Positions 10,427-21,639 of a DNA stretch of 64,000 nucleotides are shown piece after piece. The stretch comes from Dactylorhiza incarnata. Lineage: Eukaryota > Streptophyta > Magnoliopsida > Asparagales > Orchidaceae. The position numbers and the translations under genes were made by a program. Under the pieces are notes generated by a model, which saw nothing but the letters and a program-made list of their open reading frames with translations, made no database searches and was not told the DNA's origin. The stretch spans positions 248,001-312,000 of the forward strand of contig JAWHQI010000075.1 of NCBI GenBank assembly GCA_033032865.1, given 5' to 3'. The stretch's first letter is position 1. Every line of letters begins with the position of its first letter.

Positions 10427-10819
10427 TTAACTTGAAAGATCTAGGACACCTAATTCAAGTCGTAATAATCGAAATCTTATATCGGGAAGGGGTTTAGTAA
10501 ATATGTCAGCAAGTTGAGAGTCCATCCTAATGAAGCTTACTTTTACATTCTCTTTCTTAATGTGATCCCTAATGAAATGATGACGAACGTCGATGTGTTT
10601 GGATCTAGAATGGTGTACGGGATTATATGTGAGGTATATTGCACTTTTGTTGTCACATTTAAGATCTATGTTTTTGAGATGAAATCCAAAGTCCTCTAGT
10701 GTTTGGCTCATCCATAACGCTTGTGCACAACAACTGCCAAGTGCAATATATTCGGCCTCCGTGGTGGAGACTGCAATGGAAGATTGTTTTCTACTAGACC
10801 AAGCAACTAAAGAGGGTCC
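10427..10819 (-). pseudogene. Element B: RNaseH
   Basis: The open frame from about 10819 gives [10 protein letters not shown], then STTEAEYIALGSCCAQ, then LKCDNKSAIYLTYNP and HIDVRHHFIRDHI, ending DIFTKPL and LELGVLDLSS. These are the RNaseH signatures of Copia pol (E in TEAEY, D in CDNKSA). It is separated from RT by a one-base insertion in a T run near 10822 (CHFF instead of CHFL), so the polyprotein is broken here. It degrades the RNA strand during reverse transcription in intact relatives. Confidence 0.85.
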
Positions 10820-12500
10820 TAAAAAAGTGACACGTACCGCTAGTGCTTTTTCTATCTAGTGAGCACCCGACGTAGTCCGAATCGGAATATCCGTGGAGTG
10901 TGAAAGAGTCATTATGTGGGTACCATAATCCTAGTTTAGATGACCCTATTAGATAACGAAAAATACGTTTTACCGCTTTTAAATGAGATTCTTTTGGATC
11001 GGCTTGAAAGCGAGCACATAAACATACGACAAACATTATATCTGGTCTAGATGCACTTAAATAAAGAAGAGAACCTATCATTCCTCTATATAGCGTTTGA
11101 TCAATAGAAATTCCATATTCATCTTTTCCTAGTTTTAAAGAAGCACTCATAGGAGTAGAAGCTTGTTTAAGATTTTCAAATCCAAATCGTTTAAGCATAT
11201 CGTGAACATATTTTGATTGACACGGAAAAATACCATCAGTTCTTTGTGAAATTTGAAAACCAAGAAAGTATGATAGTTCTCCTACAAGACTCATTTCAAA
11301 TTCATTTTTCATTATTAAGACTACTTCATTACACAACTCTTCATTAGTGGCTCCAAAAATGATGTCATCAACATATATTTGTAGAATAATTAATTCGTTA
11401 TTTTTATGCTTAATGAAGAGTGTGTTGTCTGCACTTCCCATAACATAACCGTGCTCTAACAAAAATGATGTAAGACGATCATACCAGGCACGGGGCGCTT
11501 GTTTTAAACCATAAAGCGCTTTTTCTAATTTGTAAACATGATTTAGAAATCTTTCATTTATGAAACCGGGGGGTTGTTCTACATAAACTTCTTCTTTAAT
11601 GAACCCGTTTAAAAAAGCACTTTTAACATCCATTTGAAATAATTTTATTCTTTTAAAACTCGCAAATGCCAAAAATATTCGTATAGATTCTAAGCGAGCT
11701 ACGGGTGCAAAAGTTTCTTCAAAATCTACCCCCTTGATTTGTGAATAGCCTTGAGCAACTAAGCGTGCTTTATTTCTTACAATCCTAGATTCACCATCTA
11801 GCTTATTTTTAAAAATCCATTTTATGCCAATCATTGGATGATTAGATGGTCTTTCTACTAAATTCCAAACTTTATTTCTTTCAAATTGTCCTAACTCTTC
11901 ATTCATTGCCAAAAACCAAAATTCGTCATTTAAAGCGGTGGAAACATTTTTATGTTCAATTTCAGACACAAAGCAAATATTTGAAAATGTTTCATGAAGA
12001 GACGACTGAGTTCTTACCCCAGTAGAAGGTTCCCCAATGACCAGCTCCTTTGGATGATTTTTTGAGAAGTTTAGAATGCTTGGAGGTACATATTCATCTT
12101 CTTTTGACTTCTCCTCCTCTTCTTTGGACGGTTCTTCTTCGTCGTGCTCCAAGGATGGCAAAGGTTCATCATCGGTACCTGTAGGGAGCTTTTCTGCACA
12201 TGAAACAAACTCATCAAATCTGACATTAATTGACTCTTCAACCTTGCTTGATCTTTTATTAAATATTCTATATGCTTTACTAGTTGAAGAATAACCAAGA
12301 AATATTCCTTCATCGCATTTTTTGTCAAATTTTCCTAAGGAATCTTTTGTATTAAGAATGAAGCATTTACATCCAAATACTTTAAAATACGATACGTTAG
12401 GTTTCTTTTGATAGTAGAGTTCATATGGTGTGAGAGTTAATGATGGGCGAAGCATAACTCTATTTATTACATAGCATGCAGTGCTTACACCTTCTGCCCA
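10794..12500 (-). pseudogene. Element B: integrase C-terminus and reverse transcriptase
   Basis: The longest open frame of the element has 553 codons from the Met at 12455. Its first part is the integrase tail ([23 protein letters not shown]). An acidic linker and RT follow: [74 protein letters not shown], and the catalytic YVDDIIFG. RNaseH starts at GYSDSDYVG. The YVDD box is intact. A frameshift near 12500 cuts it from the upstream integrase and another near 10822 from the rest of RNaseH. Outside those sites it has the normal length for Copia. Confidence 0.9.
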
Positions 12501-13495
12501 AAAATACTAGGTAATTTATATTCAGATAGCATTGTGCCTGCAAGTTCTTGTATTGTCTTATTTTTCCGTTCTACAACCCCGTTTTGTTGAGGTGTGCGTG
12601 GAGCAGAGAACTCATGCTTAATACCTAACATGTCACAAAAAGATTTAAAATTTTCATTTTCAAATTCACCTCCATGATCTGAGCGAATGCATTTTATTTT
12701 TAAATCTAATTCATTTTGAATGCGAGTACATAATTTTGAAAATTCGCAAAACGCTTCAGATTTGGAGGAGAGAAATAAAGTCCAACAATATCTAGAATAG
12801 TCATCTATGAGAACATAAGTGTATAATCTACCACCAAGACTCGCAGTGTTAATTGGACCAAAAAGATCCATATGAATTAATTGCAGAGGTTTTGATGTAG
12901 AAATTTCATTTTTGCTTTTAAACGATGACTTAGTAAATTTGCCTTTTTGGCATGGAGAGCATAATGAAGATAAATTTCCATTTAACTTAGGCAATCCTCT
13001 AATCAATTCTCTTTTTGCTAGTTTTAAGATGAGCTTTGTACTACCGTGGCCTAAGCGTCTATGCCATAATTCTAATTCATCATTTTTCGTTATAAAACAT
13101 TTTATAGAAGATTTAGAAAGATCATGAAATGAAACTATCTAAACATTATGAATTCTAGGTGCAGTTAATAACACATCTTTTGTTGTAGGATTAACAATCT
13201 TGCAAAGGTTAGTGGAAGATTCAAAAAGTACGTCTATACCTTTATCACACAATTTACTTATAGATATTAGGTTATGTTTTAATCCTTTCACATAAAGCAC
13301 ATTTGATATAAGAAAAGATGTGTTACCCACTGTACCAACTCCCATGATTCTTCCTTTACCGTTATCGCCAAACGTTACTATTCCTCCTTTCTTCTTTTCT
13401 AGGCTAAGGAATTTTGCTTTATTTCCCGTCATGTGTTTGGAGCAGCCTGAGTCCAAATACCACACGTCTTCTGTTTCCTTAGACTTCCTGCAAAT
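12485..13495 (-). pseudogene. Element B: protease and integrase
   Basis: The frame begins with the retropepsin motif WYLDSGCSKHMTG at about 13420-13465. ISKLCDKGIDVLFES and the pre-integrase zinc region (ELWHRRLGHGSTKL) follow. The integrase core has IHMDLFGP, IRSDHGGEFENENF and PQQNGVVERKNKT, so all three residues of the D,D,E triad are present. In-frame stops are at about 13493 (just before protease) and 13139 (before the pre-integrase region). The frame is lost after LPSIFGQKV near 12500. The protein would cut the polyprotein and insert the cDNA in an intact copy. Confidence 0.88.
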
Positions 13496-14089
13496 CTAGA
13501 AAGAGGATGAGAGTAAAGACCCAGATACACAAGAGGTACCACCCATAGAGTAAGTGGATTTCTTAGGAACCCAGATTTGTTTTAATGATCGTTGATTTAT
13601 TATATTCCTGCAAGAGCCAGACGTGTGTCCAAATTTAAGACAATTAGCACACGAAATAAAGGGGGTTGAGACCCTTTTCTGAGTTTCTATGTTGCCCTTG
13701 CTGGATGATGTTTGTACATAAGAAAAACTAGAGGAATTTTTAACTTTAGAGCTACCGCCGGCGTTAGTAGCTAGCGCCGGGCGGTAGTGTTCACTTTTAT
13801 ATCTGAGTCCGAATTTTCCAGACCCAAAGAATTGATTACCCAGAAGCATATTCAGGGATTTTTGACCAATACCGAATTTGGTTATGGCTAAATTAAGATT
13901 TTGTTTTTGTTTTTTAAGAGATATATTTTCTTGAACAATCATAACACATTTGTTTTCAAATCCTTTTTTGTTCTTTTCAATTTGTAATATAGAAGTTTTC
14001 AATTTTCTCTCTAAGTCCCCTTTTTCTATTGCAATGATTTTGTTTTGTGAAAGGGCATTAGAGAGAGAAACTTCAAGTTCTTTTATCAT
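13496..14089 (-). pseudogene. Element B: second Gag part with coiled coil and zinc knuckle
   Basis: 197 codons in the protease frame. A Lys/Glu/Leu-rich stretch (likely coiled coil, residues 1-70) is followed by a Ser-rich linker and an intact knuckle CANCLKFGHTSGSC. Then comes KQIWVPK, typical of the sequence just before Copia protease. The linker residues RPALATNAGGSS are encoded by two palindrome words of the LTR type (13751-13789). A stop near 13493 separates it from protease. A frameshift near 14110 separates it from the upstream Gag part. Confidence 0.8.
13751..13789 (-). repeat. LTR palindrome words inside the gag-pol coding frame of B
   Basis: The plus strand reads GCTACCGCCGGCGTTAG, TAG, then CTAGCGCCGGGCGGTAG. 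These are the same word and arrangement as the distal LTR block at 7873-7909. They are read in frame as part of the Ser/Gly-rich linker between the coiled coil and the second zinc knuckle. Confidence 0.85.
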
Positions 14090-14132
14090 AAATAAAGAGT
14101 GCTCACATTCTTGACATGAAACTTTTCTTTTT

Positions 14133-14505
14133 TCAAGAGAGACTAATTTTTTTTGTGAGCTTACGATTTTCTTTTATAATAGATTCTTTTTCATGATTTA
14201 ATAAAACAAATTTATCATAAATTTCTTCAAAGGTAGGAGGAGATACCTCAGTGTCGCTAAGAACACTGGTGTCGTCATCGTCGCTTTTGGCCATTAAGCA
14301 CAAGTTTGCTTCCTCCTCGCTATTTGACTCAGAACCGTTTGACTCTTCAGAGGAAGAGTCATCCCAAGTAGCGGCCTTCAGCACATTCTTCTTTTCTTTT
14401 GCTTTCTTTTGTTCTTTCCGTTCCTTTTGGTATTCTGGGCACTGGCTCCGAATGTGCCCGGTTTTTTTGCAGTGATAGCATTCTGGAGGCGGCCTTTCTT
14501 CTTTG
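14133..14505 (-). pseudogene. Element B: Gag zinc knuckle and acidic segment
   Basis: An open frame without an early Met contains an intact CX2CX4HX4C knuckle (CYHCKKTGHIRSQC, about 14450-14490) and a basic KERKEQKKAKEKK run. An acidic SSSEESNGSESNSEEE segment and a Lys-rich end follow. It continues the gag of 14564-15385 after a frameshift. The knuckle would bind element RNA. The segment after it matches the broken end of gag in element C. Confidence 0.8.
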
Positions 14506-14563
14506 TCATCGCTTCCTTTTTCTTTCTTCGATGAAGAGGAGGATCCCTTTCGTCGAGTATCTT

Positions 14564-15385
14564 TTAGGAAGAATTTTCGGAATGTGTTTCTTCTCTCTGG
14601 ATTTCTGATGACTTCTTGAAATTCTTCACCAGGAGTCCTTCTTCATCATCATCGTCCTCTTCGATGCACTCCTTCTTTGATGTCAGCGCCAACGCCTTTT
14701 TCTTCGGCTCCTTGTTGTATTCGTCATGTTGAATTTGTAGTTCTACCTCATGGGTTTTGAGATTCCCAATGAGATTCTCGATCTGGAGCATTCTTAAGTT
14801 GTGCGACTCCGAGATGGCTGTCACCTTTGGATTGAACCTTGGAGGTAAGGAACGAAGAATTTTCCTCACCAAGTCCCCATCTGAGTAGGTCTTTCCAAGT
14901 GCCTTTGAAGCGTTGACGATCTTGGTGAAGCGGGTGTACATCGAGTTAATGTCCTCTTCGGTATCCATCCTGAATTTTTCATATTCAAATTCCAGTTGGA
15001 ATAGCTTTGCATCTTTCACCTGTGATGTACCTTCATGAGTAACTTCCAATTGATTCCAAATATCATAAGCAGTTGTGCATGCAGAAATTCTATTAAACTC
15101 AGTCCTATTTAAAGCGCAATATAAAGCGTTCATTGCTTTAGCATTATTTTTACACCTTAGTTTATCGTTATCGTCCCATTTATCCTTAGGTTTTGCTAAT
15201 GTCGCCTCTCCCACTGCAGTTGTAGGAGGAGAGTACCGAACTTTTACCATGTTCCATACTTCTACATCCATAGTCATAAGAAAACACATCATTTGATTTT
15301 TCCAGTAGTTAAAATCAGACCCAGTAAAGAGAGGTGGTCGACTAACCCCTTGACCCTCAGGAAAAGCGAGATCATGAGACGCCAT
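14564..15385 (-). CDS. Element B: Gag capsid part
   Basis: 273 codons from MASHDLAFPEGQG (ATG 15383-15385), which lies about 35 bp beyond the PBS in the direction of transcription. It has the Copia Gag features FTGSDFNYWKNQM, ALNRTEFNRI, HEGTSQVKDAKLFQLE, FRMDTEEDINSMYTRF and LRSLPPRFNPKVTAI. It is closely similar along its length to the gag of element C. The frame ends prematurely in SSEIQREETHSENSS because of a shift before the zinc knuckle. In intact relatives it forms the virus-like particle in the cytoplasm. Confidence 0.88.
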   Translation of the reverse strand: MASHDLAFPEGQGVSRPPLFTGSDFNYWKNQMMCFLMTMDVEVWNMVKVRYSPPTTAVGEATLAKPKDKWDDNDKLRCKNNAKAMNALYCALNRTEFNRISACTTAYDIWNQLEVTHEGTSQVKDAKLFQLEFEYEKFRMDTEEDINSMYTRFTKIVNASKALGKTYSDGDLVRKILRSLPPRFNPKVTAISESHNLRMLQIENLIGNLKTHEVELQIQHDEYNKEPKKKALALTSKKECIEEDDDDEEGLLVKNFKKSSEIQREETHSENSS

Positions 15386-15419
15386 TGTTCCCGGTTGTTA
15401 AGCCGATTGGAATAAAACC

Positions 15420-15431
15420 GCTCTGATACCA
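15420..15431 (-). other. Primer-binding site of element B
   Basis: The minus strand reads TGGTATCAGAGC, a perfect complement of the initiator-Met tRNA 3' end. It is two bases from the LTR. Confidence 0.92.
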
Positions 15432-16123
15432 CTTGTTGGATCGGTCAGCGCCCTTAGAGGGGGGGGGGGGTGAATAAGGGTTTTCAAAAACTATAGATTA
15501 TATTTAAAAACTTTGAATTATTGCAAGATTAAAGACATGAAATAAGTGAAGTAAGACAAAAAGGAGACAAGCTTTATTAATAATAAATAAGTTTTACAAA
15601 GCTTGATCTCGATGACGCTAGAGATCGGAGGCGAATAATAAAAGCTCTTCTTGTTTTCTATCCCGACTCGCTTCCCCACGAACCGGTGGCCCTAGCCTAA
15701 TCCTCCCCGGATTTGGCCTCAAGCCGCTCTATCCAATCCTTCCCCGGATGTGGCCTCGAGCACCCCCTAGAACTATCCTAGATCTAGTCGCCAACACGAG
15801 GCGAATTTCAGCCCTAAGTCTACCCCAGACCTAGTCGCCAACACGAGGCGATTTCACTACCGTTTACAATGATAAAAGGGAAATACAATAATAACAACTT
15901 CCCTTAAGATGAACTTCTGAATATGGAGGCGAAGATCTGCTGTAGAATCAGCGTTTGTCGAAGTGGACTTCGTTTGGCTTCGGCGTGATGGAATCCTCCA
16001 TCAGAAGTTGGCAGAGCTTCGCCGGGACCTCAAATTTTGGCCAAGATAAGCCTCTGGAATTCTAGTACTCTCTCTCTCTGAGGTGTATCCAATTGGTGTA
16101 CGAAAACAAGAGGAGAGGGGGTC

Positions 16124-16132
16124 CTTTTATAG
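16124..16132 (-). promoter_or_regulatory. TATA box of LTR B (right copy)
   Basis: The minus strand reads GGGCTATAAAAGGAC, as in the left LTR, directly downstream of the palindrome array. Confidence 0.75.
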
Positions 16133-16137
16133 CCCAA

Positions 16138-16381
16138 GCGCTACCGCCGGCGGTAGCGCTACCGCCGGCGCTAGCGCTACCGCCGACGCTATCCCGGATT
16201 AGGAAACTTTTTGCGCGGCAGGATCTTCAATCCGCGGCAACATATTGCTTCATGCCTCTTGTGCGCCATGCTACCGCCAGCGCTAGTAGCTAACGCCGGG
16301 CACTAGCTCCTTCTAAAAACGATGCCAGAATTGCGCAGATCAACGCTAGCGCCGGGCGCTATCGCTACCGCCGGCGCTAGT
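16138..16381 (-). repeat. Palindrome array in U3 of LTR B (right), three proximal units
   Basis: Three tandem 18-bp units lie at about 16140-16193 (GCTACCGCCGGCGGTAGC, GCTACCGCCGGCGCTAGC, GCTACCGCCGACGCTATC). Further copies follow near 16270-16305 and 16343-16380. The sister LTR has only two proximal units. Confidence 0.88.
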
Positions 16382-16542
16382 GAGCCTCTTCGAATTGTGG
16401 CCTCAATTTTGGGGGCAGACATCATGAGTACTCCTTGAGTCATGTGGACTATGCTAACCGGCACACTTGAACACACAAGATCAAATACACATAAGATTTG
16501 TTATTCTCAAACCTAGGAGATGCGGAAGACCATGTTCAAACA

Positions 16543-16547
16543 TCATC
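16543..16547. repeat. Target site duplication of element B, right copy
   Basis: TCATC directly follows the LTR end and continues into AACATAAATTTGG of element A's RT. Confidence 0.95.
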
Positions 16548-18776
16548 AACATAAATTTGGACTAGAAGACACTTGCCCTTTGTTTCCCTAAGAAACAATG
16601 TGCTATTTATTTTTCCCCTCAAGAACTTGTTCATGATGAGAAAGCTAGACAAGGTCTCATGCCAAGCCCTAGGGGCTTGATTTAGACCATATAGAGCTTT
16701 CCTAAGTAAATAAACATGAGAAGTAAGGGTAGGATGTACAAAACCTTATGGTTGTTCAACATATTCCTCTTCCTTCAGGTTACCATTGAGGAAGGCTGAC
16801 TTGACATCCATCTGGTATACTTTGAACCCCTTGTGGGCAGCATAGGCAAGAAATAGCCTAATTTCTTCTAACCATGCAACTAGGGCAAAGGTTTGATCAA
16901 AGTCTATACCCTCTTCTTGTTTATAGCCCTCGGTTACTAATCTTGCCTTGTTCTTGATGATGATTCCATTTTCATCCAACTTATTTCTGTATATCCATTT
17001 GGTGCCAATGATGTTGTGTCCTTGAGGTTTTGGCACCAACTTCCATACTTTGCATCCCTTGAATTGAAGAAGCTCTTCTTGCATGGCTTGAATCCAGAAG
17101 GTATCTTGATTGGCCTCTTCAAACTTTTTGGGCTCCAACTGTGATAAGAAGCACAGGAATAGATCTTCATTGTGAACCCTAATTCTTGTGATCACACCTT
17201 GATTCTCAGGTCCAATTATCTGTTCTCTTGGATGATCTCTGAAGTGTCTTATTGCTGAAGGCATCCTGGCAGCAATTTGCATGTCTTCTTCTAGAATAGC
17301 AGGATCTTCAGCAGCCTGCACTTTTTCATCTTCAGGAATAGCAGCATCTATATAAGCTTTATTGTTGCTGGGAATGTCTTGGATAGACATCTCTTCCAAT
17401 TTCTGTTCATTTCTTGTCAAAACAGAAGAACTAGACCAGCCCTTATAAAGAAGTCTGGTCTCATCAAACACTACATGCATAGAATCTTCTATACTATGAG
17501 TTTTCTTGTTGTATACTCTATAAGCTCTACTATGTGAGCTATAGCCTATAAGAACCCCCACATTGCATTTTTCTGCAAACTTTGTCAAATGATATTTTCC
17601 ATTATTTAAAATGTAGCATTTGCAACCAAAGATTCTAAAATATGATATTGTTGGTTTTTTGCCTTTCAGAATCTCATATGGGGTAATTCCAAGGACCTTA
17701 TTGATGGAAGCTCTATTGAGAAAATAATAAGTAGTATTGACTGCCTCAGCCCAAAAATATTCTATAAGTGAGGAGTCACTAAGAAATGTTCTCCCAGCTT
17801 CTATCAAGGTCCTATTCCTCCTCTCAGACACACCATTTTGCTGTGGAGTCCTTGGGGAGGAGAACTCTTGGGTGATATCAAATTCTTGACAAAACCTTGT
17901 CATAGATTCAGATTGAAATTATGTGTCGTGGTCAGTCCTAGTCCTGACCACAGTACATTGTAGATCATTCTGAATGGCCTTGACGTGATTTATAAAGACA
18001 TTTAAGGTATCAAATTTCTTCTTTAAGAAGAATACCCATGTATACTTTGAGTGATAATCAACAATCACCAAGGTATGCAACTTTCCACCAAGACTCTGAA
18101 TTGGCAAAGGACCAAACAAGTCCATGTACAATAGATATAGACATCTTCTAGTGTCTTTGGATCCAATAATTTTGAAAGTGGCCTTAGTTTGCTTACCTAT
18201 TTGGCAAGCATGACAGGGACCAATTTTAATACATTTTAGATTTGGACTATTCCTAACAAGGTTTTTAGAAAATAGTCTATACATTGTCTTGTAGTTAATG
18301 TGGGCAAGTCTCTTGTGCCATTGAACACAAAGAGACTCACTTTCATTAGCTACAAGACAAACAGGAGATAGGGAATTATAACAAATAAAATTTAAACAAT
18401 ATGCATTCCCACTCCTAGTGCCTGAGAGAATGGTCTCTAAGTCATTTGACTTTTTAATCAAGTACTTGTCATTGTGGAATTCAATGACATAGCCTAGGTC
18501 ACATAGTTGACTTATGCATACAAGGTTGTGTTGCAACCCTTCAACATAAGCTACCCTTTTGATTGAGACTATGACATTGGAGATTGTACAATATCCTTTG
18601 GTGACTCCCTTTTCAGATCCACCAAATGTAACTTTTGGTCCACTCTCCACAATTGTGTACTCCTATAGAAGACTTCGGGTACCTGTCATGTGCCTTGAGC
18701 ACCCACTGTCCAAGTACCATATTTGCCCAAGGCTGGTACTTGAACTAACCTACAAGAGGGAATTTAATTACCCTTA
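16548..18776 (-). pseudogene. Element A: protease, integrase and reverse transcriptase (first part)
   Basis: One minus-strand frame runs from the retropepsin motif WYLDSGCSRHMTG near 18690-18720 through the pre-integrase region (QWHKRLAHINYKTM, CHACQIGKQTKATF). The integrase core follows ([28 protein letters not shown]), then the tail, then RT ([36 protein letters not shown]), up to VQIYVDD where element B is inserted. In-frame stops occur near 18660, at 17919-17921 (just after TDHDT) and at 16743-16745 (before GFVHP). Relatives usually have EQPQGF at the last site, so a CAA to TAA change fits. A dead copy. Confidence 0.88.
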
Positions 18777-19500
18777 GTAGCCCAATTATTTTGGGTCCTA
18801 GGATCTTGTTAGCATGAAAAGATGATGTCACACCTGGTGCAACCTTTGCAGGAAGGCTCTTCTTTGCACTTGGTATATTGGGATTGTGCCAATAATCTAT
18901 CGCAAAGTGTCCCACCTTACCACAGTACCAACATTCATGAATGTTGTATCTCCTCTTCTGAACATTTCTTGAGGTGCAATGAGCATTAACATGCTTGTGT
19001 TCAGGAGGGGAGACAACAACATTCTTCTTGTTCCTTTCAGCAATGATCTGGCTGAAGGATAATCTGTGGATAGTCTTGGCAGCCTTTGTCTTAATGACAT
19101 CAGCTTTCCTTTTCTTGGAAACTAGGAAAGATTTGATGGCATAAGACACTGAGTTGTCAGGTACACTTACAGGTTTGACAGCAGTCATATTCTTTGATGG
19201 AATGAACTTGGAAGAGCTTGCTTCCTTACTCTTGAATGATGGAGCTGAAGTACCAAAAACAAATGGTCTAGGTCGGGCCATTTGAATTTCTTCATGGGGA
19301 GCCTTCATAGTACTTATCCCCATGCCCTTTCTTCTACTATAGGAGGGAGGGTTTTCCTTCCTATAGGAGCTCCCATTCATCCAGTGACCATACATGATGT
19401 CATGGTCATACCTGTTAGAAGGAAGTAACACCTTTTGAAATGTGGTATGAGGCTTAGCTTTAGCCTTACTCATTTCTCCACTCCCTTCTCCCACTTCCAT
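18745..19500 (-). pseudogene. Element A: basic linker and second zinc knuckle
   Basis: 251 codons from MEVGEGSGEM, Lys/Ser-rich and basic. A knuckle-like CWYCGKVGHFAIDY sits near 18895-18940, where the last cysteine is replaced by tyrosine. It lies between the Gag coiled coil and protease, like the segment 13496-14089 in element B. Frameshifts separate it from both neighbours. Confidence 0.7.
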
Positions 19501-19517
19501 TTTATTGTACCCTGGTC

Positions 19518-21215
19518 CTATTCTATTTGTTTGAGAAAAAAGGTGTCAATAATTGGAAGCACTGATTTGGGCTTGGAGAATTGAGCCACTAGGCTCTTTT
19601 CTTTGAGAAGCTTCTCCTTAAGGTCCTTGATGAACTTGTTCTTTTGAGATATGGTGCAATATTGAACAACTGTTATCCCCTTGAGTTGGCTTATTTCTCT
19701 GCACATCTGAGCCACCAGGGTTGGTGACTCAGTGCACTCTTTCTCAGCCAACTTAAGGGAAGCAATTTCTTGAACTTGCCTCTTGGCCAGCTTCTTGCTC
19801 TTTTTCAGAGCATCCCAGAGAGCACCATACCTGTCAATCAATTGATTGAAATCTTCCTCAGATTCTGAGTCACTTCCACCAATAGATGAAGGTGCTTCAA
19901 ATTCTGGGCTTGTCTCATATTCAGAAGAAGAAATGCAGTGGATTAGTACCTGCTCATTATCTGAATTGTTTTGACTGTCCTCATCTTCTCTTAGAGCCAT
20001 CAGCCCATGGTCTTCTTGGATGTCTTCATCCTCCTCTATGTCACTATTTGAATGTGACAGAGGGGCCCTGATTTCAATCCTTGTAGCAGGAAAGTCTTCA
20101 TCCTATTATGCAGCAAACAACCCAATGTAGGCTTTATCCTCTTCATCTGAATCTGAGGTTGAGGACTCAGATTCACTTCACCTCTTCCCCTTCTTTGCTA
20201 GGAGGGATTTTTCACGTTTCCTTTCCTTTTGGTGATAATGTTTCTTATCACCTTTCACTTTTCTTTTGACTGGACAGTCAGCAATGACATGTCCAGGCTT
20301 GCTGCAGTAGTAGCATATAACATTAGATGAAATATGTTTACCATGTTTAGGGTCATACTTGTTACCCTTGGAGTGCTGCTTGTCTGATCTGGTGAGATCC
20401 TTCTTAGAATGTGAGGAGGAGGATGGCTTGCTCTTCCACTGCTTCCTCCTCATCATATTCTTGAAATGCCTTGAGAAGGCAGCAAACTCCTCATCTGAAG
20501 AGCTGTTATTAGATGGGTTGGACTCAAAATTTTCTTAGCTAGCAACCTTCCTTGGAGGAGTAGGCATCCTTGCCTTGCTCTTCTTAGATCCCTCAGCCTT
20601 GAGGGCCACTGTCCTTTCCCTTGTATGAGGCCTGGAGGATGTGTCATCCTCCTTCCTTGGAGACAGCTGCATCTCATTAGAGAGCAACTTCCCAAACAAT
20701 GTATGGGTAGGTGTTTCACCCAGCTTGGCCACTTCTCTGATGGCACATATCTTTGTGTTCCAGTCTTTAGTTAGAGATCTGAGGAACTTGTCATTTAGTT
20801 CATAATCATTGAATACCCTTTCATAGGTCCTCAGTTCATTAACTATTCTGAAGAACCTTTCATAACAGATTGATATGCTTTCCTGGCTGAGCTGCCTGAA
20901 AGATTCATATTCTTGATTGAGGAGAGATTTCCTGTCATCCCTCACTTCAGCACTCCATTCCATATACACCACAAGTGTATCCCAAATCTCCTTGGCTTTT
21001 GTACAGTGTACCACGTTCTGGAAGGTGGAATCATCAATTACCTTCATAATAATGTTCTGGGCTCTTTTATCCATTGTGAATAGTGCATGCTCATCCTTGG
21101 TCAAGTCAGCAAAAGGCTTGGACACTCTCCTAGTTGGATCAATGGTGGAGGTTGTTTGAAAAGGGAAAGGACACTGCTTCATAGTAATGTAGATTATAGG
21201 GTCTGAGGCTTCCAT
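19518..21215 (-). pseudogene. Element A: Gag with zinc knuckle and coiled coil
   Basis: One frame from the ATG at 21213-21215 (MEASDPIIYITMKQC) continues to 19518 through several stops, at about 20535, 20178 and near 20108. The order is a capsid-like part (DEHALFTMDKRAQNII, AKEIWDTLVVY, NELRTYERVFNDYELNDKFLRSL) and then an intact CX2CX4HX4C knuckle CYYCSKPGHVIADC near 20275-20315. Ser/Asp-rich linkers follow (SESESSTSDSDEED), then a heptad-like Lys/Glu/Leu coiled coil (19518-19860). A longer Gag with a coiled coil after the knuckle is also seen in element B. Confidence 0.8.
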
Positions 21216-21381
21216 GAACAGCCTTACCCTTTACTTCCATATGCCAAAGTTTTCTTTGTTGCATATGGGCAACTTTATAGACCCCATCTCCTTCTGCAAT
21301 CCAGTGGAATCCATTGGATTCAGATATGACTACTCCTTTATAGGATCTGGTCAGACAGTTATGTCCTTTTTGACCAACCTG
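21216..21381 (-). other. Element A leader between PBS and gag
   Basis: 166 bp of untranslated leader with no recognisable open frame of its own. Confidence 0.6.
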
Positions 21382-21393
21382 GCTCTGATACCA
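21382..21393 (-). other. Primer-binding site of element A
   Basis: The minus strand reads TGGTATCAGAGC, a perfect initiator-Met tRNA complement two bases from the LTR end. Confidence 0.92.
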
Positions 21394-21639
21394 CTTGATA
21401 TTTTATAGGTAGTAGTCCAGATCACCTAGAGGGGCGGTGAATAGGTCACTTTCTTTTCTTGCTTCTTTAACCTAGTTGTTTTTAGTGAGTACAATGATTA
21501 TAAGCAAACACACAGAAAACGCACAAGCATATATAGAGGTTCCTCAAGACAGGGTGTCTTGAGTAGTCCTCATTCCCCCTTCACCCTTCTAACAATGAGT
21601 TAGACAGGGCCAACACTTCCAATTCAACTTCAAGAGCTT

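Larger units (their letters stand above)
7053..16542 (-). mobile_element. Complete Copia element B, 9.5 kb
   Basis: Two LTRs (7053-8146 and 15434-16542), a perfect 5-bp target duplication, a PBS, a polypurine tract, and gag, PR, INT, RT and RNaseH in Copia order, all on the minus strand. A 2.3-kb non-coding stretch separates RNaseH from the 3' LTR. Several frameshifts and stops make it non-autonomous now, but the RT YVDD and integrase D,D,E residues are kept. It is inserted in the RT of element A and so is younger than A. The exact Copia lineage cannot be fixed without a tree. Confidence 0.92.
15434..16542 (-). mobile_element. 5' LTR of element B
   Basis: 1109 bp, with the same ends as the 3' LTR except for one change in the outer end (GTTCAAACA instead of GTTCCAACA). 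The G-tract is 12 instead of 17 bases, and the proximal palindrome block has three instead of two 18-bp units. The two LTRs otherwise differ at only a few percent of positions by eye. Confidence 0.92.
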
